NCBI GenBank assembly: GCA_030602965.1
Contig: JAUVYS010000038.1
Span: 1-10,498, forward strand
Reading direction: 5' to 3'
DNA from: Candidatus Bathyarchaeota archaeon
GTDB lineage: Archaea > Thermoproteota > Bathyarchaeia > RBG-16-48-13 > JAGMEO01
Length of the DNA: 10,498 nt
Shown: piece after piece, positions 5,257-10,498 of the stretch
How the letters are laid out: every line of letters begins with the position of its first letter
How positions within the stretch are numbered: position 1 is the first letter of the stretch
The notes under the pieces: generated by a model
Database searches by the model: none
The model's input: only the letters and a program-made list of their open reading frames with translations
What the model was told of the DNA's origin: nothing
Program-made: the position numbers and the translations under genes

Positions 5257-6600
5257 ATGTCTGTTCTTCCAATTGATTCAGGTAGATACGGAAACAATGA
5301 CGTAAGAAAAATATTCCGTGAGGAAACACGGTTGCAAAAGATGTTAGATGTAGAAGCAGCGTTAGCCTGGGCTCAGAGCTATGTGGATGACATCCCGAAA
5401 GCCGATGCTTCTGTGATTATAGGTAAAGCCTCTACAAGATATGTTCAGTTGAAGCGTGTAAAAGAGATCGAAAAACGTACAAAGCATGAGACAATGGCTA
5501 TGGTTGAAGCTCTAACTGAAGTATGTGGTCCTAGCGGAGCCCACGTCCATCTGGGTGTAACTTCAAGTGATATTCTTGACTCTGCTTTGGCTCTTCAGCT
5601 AAAAGAAGCTGTAGAGATAATTGACAAGCGTCTCACACATCTTGCAAAGACGCTTCGAGGTCTTGTTAAAAGGAACACTAAGACGTTGATGGTTGGGAGA
5701 ACTCATGGGCAACACGCGTTACCGATAACTCTTGGCTTCAAGTTTGCCAATTGGTTAAGCGTTGTTGCAAGGCATCTTTTTAGATTAAAAGAATGTAAAG
5801 AAAGGTTGATGGTTGGAAAGATTTCTGGAGCTGTTGGCACTCAAGCTGGATTAGGTTCTAATGCAGTTAAGATTCAAGAACTAGTGATGGAGAAGTTAGG
5901 CTTGGAAAAAGCAGAAATTTCAACACAGATGATTAGTAGAGACAGACAATCTGAACTTGTCTGTGTTCTTGCGAACATCGCTTCCACATTGGATAGTTTT
6001 GCAACGGAGATTCGTCAATTACAGAGACCTGAGATTGGAGAACTGGCAGAACCCTTTGTTGAGGACACCCAGATCGGAAGTTCAACTATGCCTCATAAGA
6101 GGAATCCTGTGCTTTGTGAAAGGATTTCTGGTCTTGCAAGAATTGTGCGAAGCTTAACAATTCCAGCTTTGGAGAACATTGTCACATGGCATGAACGTGA
6201 TCTGACACAATCCTCTGCGGAGCGCTTCATAATTCCAGAAGCATGCATACTTGTGGACTACATGATCTCTCTTATGGATAAAATATTGAAGGGATTAATT
6301 ATTCATAAAGAGATGATGAGAAGAAACCTTGAATTATCTCAAGGACGCTTACTCTCAGAATCCGTCATGGTGCGGTTAGTTAAGAACGGTATGAAACGAT
6401 CTGAAGCCTACAATCTCATGAGGCAACTGTCTCAAAAAAGTGAAAAAGAAAAAGTCCTCTTTAAAACCATTCTTTTCAAAGATCCCAAAGTAAGTGAGCT
6501 TCTTTCTGAAGAAGAATTAGATGAAGCTTTGAAACCTGGAAACTACTTAGGAACTACTTACGACCAAATACATAATGTTCTGGAACATTATGTTTTTTAG
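5257..6600 (+). CDS. purB: Adenylosuccinate lyase
   Basis: Fumarase/aspartase-superfamily homotetramer that splits SAICAR to AICAR plus fumarate and adenylosuccinate to AMP plus fumarate, so it acts in both IMP synthesis and the AMP branch. Visible motifs are His77 in the RTKHE segment, TSSDILDSA (102-110), GRTHGQHALP with His150 (147-156), and the superfamily signature SSTMPHKRNP (275-284), whose loop carries the catalytic serine. The C-terminal third is the helical ADSL_C-like domain with LSQGRLLSESVMV. The 447 residues match archaeal and Gram-positive PurB. The ATG at 5257 is preceded by GGTG about 7 bases upstream, and the N-terminus IDSGRYG is the conserved family start. Divergent from purA; it converges on the FAD dehydrogenase gene with a 30-base gap. 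Confidence 0.97.
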   Translation: MSVLPIDSGRYGNNDVRKIFREETRLQKMLDVEAALAWAQSYVDDIPKADASVIIGKASTRYVQLKRVKEIEKRTKHETMAMVEALTEVCGPSGAHVHLGVTSSDILDSALALQLKEAVEIIDKRLTHLAKTLRGLVKRNTKTLMVGRTHGQHALPITLGFKFANWLSVVARHLFRLKECKERLMVGKISGAVGTQAGLGSNAVKIQELVMEKLGLEKAEISTQMISRDRQSELVCVLANIASTLDSFATEIRQLQRPEIGELAEPFVEDTQIGSSTMPHKRNPVLCERISGLARIVRSLTIPALENIVTWHERDLTQSSAERFIIPEACILVDYMISLMDKILKGLIIHKEMMRRNLELSQGRLLSESVMVRLVKNGMKRSEAYNLMRQLSQKSEKEKVLFKTILFKDPKVSELLSEEELDEALKPGNYLGTTYDQIHNVLEHYVF

Positions 6601-6630
6601 AATCTGGTTGCTTTACATTGCATGCGCGAC

Positions 6631-8010
6631 TTAGGTTTTTACTTCTACGCCCTCTTTACTTAAAATTCCTTTAGCAGCTAAGACACCGGTGGCTGCCGCG
6701 ATCACTAATCCGTTCGACAATCCGGCTCCATCACCAGCAACGAAGAGGTTTTCACAGGATGTTTCAAACTGTCTATTAATTATAACGCGGTTGGCTGAGA
6801 ATTTGATTTCAGGTGCATAAATCAGCGTAGATGGGGAAGACACTCCTGGCATTACGTAATTCAGCTTATCTAAGGCTTCTATAATATCTGTGACTATGCG
6901 GTGAGGTAAAGCCAAACTTATGTCGCCGGGCGTGACACTCATTAGTGTCCGTGTCACATTTCCTCTATTCACTCTGTCCCATGTAGATCTATGTCCAGAT
7001 TTCAGGTCGCCAAGTCTCTGTATAAGCGGTTTTCCTCCACCAAGGGTAGTAACTTGGGTTGCTATGGTCCTTCCAAATACGGTTGTGTCTTCCAATGGTT
7101 CAGTCAATTCAATTTTTACAAGAAGAGCGAAGTTTGTGTTGTCTGTCTTCTTTTTCACCATTGCATGACCGTTTACTCCAATGAAATCATCATATACTTC
7201 TTGGACTACAAATCCTCTGTGATTTACACAGAATGTTCTAACAAAATCATCATATGTATCTGGATAGATGTGGAATTTTGGATCTTGGCTTATCTTGATG
7301 ACATGATCCATCACAACTGCTGGAACCTCAACTCGCACTCCAATGTCAATAGGTTGATACCTTGTTGAAATATTGAGTCGTTTAGCTTCTGATGCTAGCC
7401 AGTTAGCTCCACTCCTTCCTGGAGCGACTAGTATGTATTTTGATGAAATTTTGGAGCTATTTTTTAATGTAACTTCTTCGCAATCTATGGATGTAACCCG
7501 CTCATTTACCTTAAACTTAACACCCTTCCTTTCAAGGTCTGCCTTAAACTTCTTTATGACTGCAGGAGCATTATCAGAGCCTATGTGTAGTTGTGGAATC
7601 GGAATGAACTTTACACCAATGGCAGCTGCCTTCCTCTGTAGGGCGTCCACTTCTTTTTTTGTTGGACGATAAAGCTTCTTTGGAGCTCCATACTTTAGGA
7701 ACGTCTTATGAACATGATCAATTAGGTTCCAAGCATCCTTTTCATCGTTAACAAACTGGTGAAGATTTCCTCCTATGTCTGGTTTCAGATTCAAAAGGCC
7801 ACTTGAGAGAGTGCCTGCTCCTCCTACACCGCACATGATGTTGCACGGGTTGCATTCGGTACAGCTCTTAAACTCTGACATGTGACATTTTCTTTTATCA
7901 ACATCTCTGCCCATGTCTAGGATCAAAACTTTAAGTTTGCTTTTTTCTACTATCTCTTTAGTAGCGAAGAGGCTGGCTGGGCCAGCTCCAACTATTATGA
8001 CATCGTACAT
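6631..8010 (-). CDS. FAD-dependent dehydrogenase, COG2509-like, with a ferredoxin-like Cys cluster
   Basis: A 459-residue flavoprotein of the uncharacterised COG2509 type. The N-terminal Rossmann motif VGAGPASLFA (7-16) binds the ADP part of FAD, with Ser in place of the third Gly. Asp32 ends the second strand. A cysteine cluster, Cys50-x2-Cys53-x2-Cys56-x3-Cys60, with Cys42 nearby, precedes GVGGAGTLSSGLLNL (61-75), the family hallmark. SKYILVAPGRSGANWL is a second FAD-contact region, and NLFVAGDGAGLSNGLVIAA near the C-terminus is the closing flavin motif. The substrate is unknown. The Cys spacing equals the 4Fe-4S ferredoxin pattern, but I recall relatives with only three of these cysteines, so cluster binding is speculative. 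The ATG at 8010 has AGGA about 8 bases upstream. It is probably transcribed from an AT-rich promoter near 8050-8066. Confidence 0.88.
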   Translation of the reverse strand: MYDVIIVGAGPASLFATKEIVEKSKLKVLILDMGRDVDKRKCHMSEFKSCTECNPCNIMCGVGGAGTLSSGLLNLKPDIGGNLHQFVNDEKDAWNLIDHVHKTFLKYGAPKKLYRPTKKEVDALQRKAAAIGVKFIPIPQLHIGSDNAPAVIKKFKADLERKGVKFKVNERVTSIDCEEVTLKNSSKISSKYILVAPGRSGANWLASEAKRLNISTRYQPIDIGVRVEVPAVVMDHVIKISQDPKFHIYPDTYDDFVRTFCVNHRGFVVQEVYDDFIGVNGHAMVKKKTDNTNFALLVKIELTEPLEDTTVFGRTIATQVTTLGGGKPLIQRLGDLKSGHRSTWDRVNRGNVTRTLMSVTPGDISLALPHRIVTDIIEALDKLNYVMPGVSSPSTLIYAPEIKFSANRVIINRQFETSCENLFVAGDGAGLSNGLVIAAATGVLAAKGILSKEGVEVKT

Positions 8011-8022
8011 ACTAAGGTCCTG

Positions 8023-8037
8023 GTTGGAAAACCCAAC
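8023..8037 (-). promoter_or_regulatory. Short hairpin in the leader of the FAD dehydrogenase gene
   Basis: GTTGG and CCAAC, five bases each around a five-base loop (GTTTT on the minus strand), lie 13 bases before the ATG and just upstream of the weak AGGA ribosome-binding site. It might affect translation, but such short stems also occur by chance. Confidence 0.25.
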
Positions 8038-8047
8038 TGAAGATGTC

Positions 8048-8068
8048 AGTCATTATATTTATTTTATA
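8048..8068 (-). promoter_or_regulatory. Likely TATA region for the FAD dehydrogenase gene
   Basis: Read on the minus strand this is ATAAAATAAATATAATGACTG, an AT-only run 40 to 58 bases before the ATG at 8010. It is the strongest TATA-like stretch in this gap. It overlaps the stop codon of the small ORF at 8059-8061, which favours independent transcription of the dehydrogenase. Confidence 0.4.
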
Positions 8069-8262
8069 CGATTGTACGGTATGTACCTTTCAACATGAAT
8101 TTTTATGTCGCCTGGCTCAAAAAGAAGTTCTACAATACCGTTTATAGCCCTTGGGAATCTCTCCAAGTCTTTTAGGAACTTTATCTTCACAGTGCTGGTG
8201 TTGGTGGTAAGTGCAAAAGAATCTTTCAAAAAACGTGTTGGAGCGCCTTCAGCCCTTGGCAA
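8059..8262 (-). CDS. Small doubtful ORF, function unknown
   Basis: The 318-base gap between the PurP-like gene and the FAD dehydrogenase holds one plausible minus-strand frame. It opens at 8307 and has TTG as its first usual start at 8262 (67 residues). No ATG or GTG is available upstream in frame, and no convincing Shine-Dalgarno precedes the TTG. The peptide is soluble, has no known motif, and reads naturally in its second half (VKIKFLKDLERFPRAINGI, then VELLFEPGDIKIHVERY), like strand-helix-strand. It could be a small genuine gene, the remnant of a decayed gene, or chance. An overlapping plus-strand frame (8105-8287) looks less protein-like. Confidence 0.35.
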   Translation of the reverse strand: MPRAEGAPTRFLKDSFALTTNTSTVKIKFLKDLERFPRAINGIVELLFEPGDIKIHVERYIPYNRIK

Positions 8263-8310
8263 ACCATATGAAAGAGGTAAAAAATAGTTCGATCGGAAAG
8301 GTAGGAATTA

Positions 8311-8329
8311 AAATGAATTGATAGCAATT
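8311..8329 (-). terminator. Weak terminator-like hairpin after the PurP-like gene
   Basis: On the minus strand AATTG-CTAT-CAATT (8329-8316) overlaps the first base of the TAA stop and is followed by CATTTT. The stem is short and AT-rich, so this is only suggestive. Confidence 0.25.
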
Positions 8330-9762
8330 TATGTAACTATTTCGTGAAGTAATCCTTTCTTCCATGCTCTTCTGATCTCTAACGCTATTCTGTCACCCAT
8401 GCTCATTCTTCTTTGATATTTTGCGTTGGCATATTGTGAGCCGATTCCCATGTGAACATTAGTTCCTCCGCCATGCCTTAGTGCCACATCTTGTGTGACT
8501 GGAATGTGCATAAACACTTCTTTCTGGGTGGATGTATCGTATAAGCCGTAATCTGCTGCTGTTTTAGGTTCGTTGCCGATTGTTGCTTCAAACTTGTTTT
8601 TAGGCTTCAGTTCGTACTTTGATACTTTATCCCAAGTAATCAGGGTTTGAAGACACCAAGCTCCGATTATTCCTGGAAATTCATGTTCTCTTGTGGCGAA
8701 AAGAAATGCGTCAGCATATCTATGGACGTCTTTTAATAACGATTCTCTTAAACTCAATATTGCGTGGGCTGTTACTTCGAAAGAAGGAACTCTCTTTATT
8801 CTTTCTTGAACATCAATTGGAAGTCTTTTCAACCCGTCAAGTATAGTTTCTCTTCTTTCATCGATTGAAAAGAGCTGATTTGCAAGGTGAATCCGAGCAT
8901 TTGCAATAGATGTTTTATGTATTTTTGCGAACCAATTCTCAACGTCACCCCAGTGCTCTTTTGCGTCTAAAGGTGAATAGAAAAAATTGAAGTTCGCATG
9001 AGGACCTAACACAATCTGCTCGACTCTTGCGGTCCTTAAACCTTCTAAAGTCAGGTTTCCGTTCGCGAGTTCTTTTTCAATCTTCTCTTCAAGATGTGCG
9101 GAGTCAGCTGCGAATATGAATTCCCTTTCAAATTTTCTATGTGCATGTTCCGCTTTTAGAATTACTGGCTCATTAACAGGCTGTTTAAATTCAATTCCAT
9201 TTTTCCTTACCTCATATTCATAAGAGCTTGGTGTAGGTATTCCCGCTTCTTCAGCAAACCAATAATAATCTTTTTCTAATTCACCACGGTTTTCAATTTT
9301 CAATAATCTTCTTGAGCCAACTAATGGAACCTTGAATTGCTCTTCAATTACACTGCATCGTTCATCTCCACCGACATAGACAGAAAAAGCGCGGTTTGGA
9401 ATTTGAAGACATTCTAATTCAAGTAAAACATCAACATGTTTTACTATATCAGAATATTTTTCGCAGATTATTATTGCAGTCTTCCACTCTTGGTCTTTTT
9501 TTATGTCGTTTGGATCGTTAACAACAATGATGTCTTTTCTAACTAATCTCGGTAATTCCTCTATTGGCTCATTGGGTTCGCCAACCATGGGGTTTTGTAG
9601 ATAGATTCTGGCTCTTTGAGGCGGAACATAAATAATGCTTCTTAAACCATAATTTCTTTGGCCCTGCCAGGCATCTAAAGCAGAATGTGAACCTAGGTTG
9701 AGAACTATTGGTTCTTTATAGCCCTTGGCAACTTCTTGCATTTCTTCTCTTTGTATAAGCAT
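8329..9762 (-). CDS. PurP-family ATP-grasp ligase, long and divergent (FAICAR synthetase-like)
   Basis: Related to PurP, which uses ATP and formate to convert AICAR to FAICAR in archaeal purine synthesis. Family blocks in order: LGSHSALDAWQG (23-34, DUF1246 start), IPNRAFSVYVGGD (121-133), VPLVGSRRLL (145-154), EAGIPTPSSY (172-181), Lys203 in PVILKAE, FFYSPL (260-265), ILDGLKRLP (307-315), LSLRESLL (336-343), GIIGAWCLQTL (364-374), HGGGTN (430-435), and MSMGDRIALEI through the typical final Thr (453-477). It is much longer than the roughly 360-residue M. jannaschii PurP: extra segments sit near 266-300 and 380-422. The glycine-rich ATP loop GARGGRG of PurP is replaced by AEHAHRKFERE, and the metal-binding FExSAR region appears as QDVALR. 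It may be a paralog with another substrate. Start ATG 9762; Met8 is an alternative. It has the same minus-strand orientation as purA. Confidence 0.8.
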   Translation of the reverse strand: MLIQREEMQEVAKGYKEPIVLNLGSHSALDAWQGQRNYGLRSIIYVPPQRARIYLQNPMVGEPNEPIEELPRLVRKDIIVVNDPNDIKKDQEWKTAIIICEKYSDIVKHVDVLLELECLQIPNRAFSVYVGGDERCSVIEEQFKVPLVGSRRLLKIENRGELEKDYYWFAEEAGIPTPSSYEYEVRKNGIEFKQPVNEPVILKAEHAHRKFEREFIFAADSAHLEEKIEKELANGNLTLEGLRTARVEQIVLGPHANFNFFYSPLDAKEHWGDVENWFAKIHKTSIANARIHLANQLFSIDERRETILDGLKRLPIDVQERIKRVPSFEVTAHAILSLRESLLKDVHRYADAFLFATREHEFPGIIGAWCLQTLITWDKVSKYELKPKNKFEATIGNEPKTAADYGLYDTSTQKEVFMHIPVTQDVALRHGGGTNVHMGIGSQYANAKYQRRMSMGDRIALEIRRAWKKGLLHEIVT

Positions 9763-9840
9763 TAAATCACGTTTCCTTCATCTTTCTTATCGGCATTACT
9801 GTCTTCTCTTTTTTGGAACATCTATGATGTAAATAAGAAT

Positions 9841-9861
9841 AGTCTGCAAGCTTATCAGACT
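9841..9861 (-). terminator. Hairpin just downstream of pyruvate kinase
   Basis: On the minus strand AGTCTG (9861-9856), a 9-base loop, then CAGACT (9846-9841) pair perfectly. The stem begins 3 bases after the pyruvate kinase stop and is followed by ATTCTTATTT, a broken T-rich run. Position and shape fit an intrinsic terminator separating pyruvate kinase from the PurP-like gene, which starts about 100 bases downstream; no other gene is visible in that gap. Confidence 0.45.
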
Positions 9862-9864
9862 GTT

Positions 9865-10498
9865 TTAGTCCTTTTCCTTATTATTTTTCTCGAACTTTAA
9901 CAAACTGCCAACTTTATGGATTTCAATCAAGTTGCTTGCATGACGTGTGTAAGTTCTGAAACCCGCTGAAAACAAGACCACTTCTTCTTCCTTGAGTAAC
10001 TCCTTTGAATAAAGCATCTTGGCAGTCGAAACAATGTGATCTTTCTTTTGCATGTAGTCAAACTTGATAGATTGCACTCCGTACAAGATTTGCAGCTTCC
10101 TAGCAGCCATGATGCTAGGGGTAACAGCGATAATAGGCTGCTTCAATCTAAACCTAGTTATCATTCTCGCGGTATACCCGGACCTGGTTAAAGCTACGAC
10201 TTTATCTATGGGTATTGATTTCGTTATTTGCCAGATCGCCCTACTAATGCTTCTAGATATGTTTTGAAACTTTTCTTCCGTAACTCTACTAACAACTGAC
10301 GGCTCTATCTTTTCAGCTATTCTAGCCATCATTGTAACGGCTTCGACAGGATATTTACCGATAGCTGTCTCTCCTGAGAGCATAACCACATCTGACCCGT
10401 CTAATATTGCGTTAGCGATGTCACTGATCTCAGCTCTAGTTGGTTTAGAGTTATCAATCATAGACTCCAACATCTCAGTAGCAGTAATGACCAGTTTT
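9865..10498 (-). CDS. pyk: Pyruvate kinase, C-terminal part (gene runs off the right edge)
   Basis: Catalyses phosphoenolpyruvate plus ADP to pyruvate plus ATP, the last step of glycolysis. The frame is open to the window edge: the bases before the apparent Met at 10473 read KLVITATE, so that Met is internal, not a start. The visible TATEMLESMI, then SKPTRAEISDIANAILDGSD and VVMLSGETAIGKYPVEAV, is the conserved end of the catalytic TIM barrel. The remaining residues (from about MARIAEKIEPS onward) form the C-terminal alpha/beta regulatory domain. The KVVALTRSGYTARMITRFR segment is the typical effector-domain strand-loop-helix. The protein ends in a charged tail, NNKEKD. A hairpin follows the stop. 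Confidence 0.95.
   Translation of the reverse strand, partial: KLVITATEMLESMIDNSKPTRAEISDIANAILDGSDVVMLSGETAIGKYPVEAVTMMARIAEKIEPSVVSRVTEEKFQNISRSISRAIWQITKSIPIDKVVALTRSGYTARMITRFRLKQPIIAVTPSIMAARKLQILYGVQSIKFDYMQKKDHIVSTAKMLYSKELLKEEEVVLFSAGFRTYTRHASNLIEIHKVGSLLKFEKNNKEKD

Noticed and set aside
6920..7672. Three plus-strand frames opposite the FAD dehydrogenase gene
   Set aside because: They lie wholly inside a recognised minus-strand gene; composition is that of antisense translation and no motifs are present.
8105..8287. Plus-strand 60-residue frame in the gap before the FAD gene
   Set aside because: It has no Shine-Dalgarno, overlaps the more protein-like minus-strand frame, and shows no recognisable motif.
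10064..10267. Hydrophobic plus-strand frame that looks like a membrane protein
   Set aside because: It is antisense to the pyruvate kinase C-terminal domain; the apparent hydrophobicity comes from reading the opposite strand.
1..10498. CRISPR array, insertion sequence, integrase, toxin-antitoxin or defence genes
   Set aside because: I saw no regularly spaced repeats, terminal inverted repeats, transposase or integrase motifs, or nuclease-effector pairs on either strand.

Overview
The window looks archaeal. The evidence is a PurP-family (archaeal-type) ligase, a short archaeal-type adenylosuccinate synthetase, a UPF0280 protein, several GTG starts with nearby Shine-Dalgarno-like purine runs, AT-rich TATA-like boxes, and two tRNA genes carrying bulge-helix-bulge-type introns. 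One of these tRNAs appears to hold a second intron in its D arm. That favours a TACK-type lineage such as Bathyarchaeia, but this is an inference and no marker gene here settles it. The DNA is AT-rich by eye, genes are tightly packed, and most of the content is housekeeping.

Left part (1-2056, all + strand): the tail of an unidentified gene, ribose-5-phosphate isomerase A (rpiA), a 119-residue protein of unknown function, and a UPF0280 (ApbE-like) protein. Middle (2080-3184): a minus-strand tRNA-CAU (probably elongator Met) and a plus-strand tRNA-Thr(UGU) fire away from each other. The tRNA-Thr is followed at once by a SAM-dependent methyltransferase whose recognisable N-terminal segment has no usable start codon.

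Central purine block (3201-6600): on the minus strand, purA is followed after 46 bp by an OGG1-type 8-oxoguanine DNA glycosylase. purB is transcribed divergently from purA across about 100 bp that hold TATA-like boxes and two related inverted repeats. PurA and PurB together convert IMP to AMP, and PurB also acts one step before the formylation carried out by PurP-type enzymes.

Right part (6631-10498, minus strand): reading leftwards from the right edge, the C-terminal half of pyruvate kinase (cut by the window edge), a hairpin, a long and divergent PurP-family protein, a small doubtful ORF, and a COG2509-type FAD-dependent dehydrogenase with a ferredoxin-like cysteine cluster. I see no CRISPR array, insertion sequence, phage gene or defence cassette. 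The observations most worth following are the doubly interrupted tRNA, the start-less methyltransferase abutting tRNA-Thr, the divergent PurP-like protein, and the paired inverted repeats between purA and purB.
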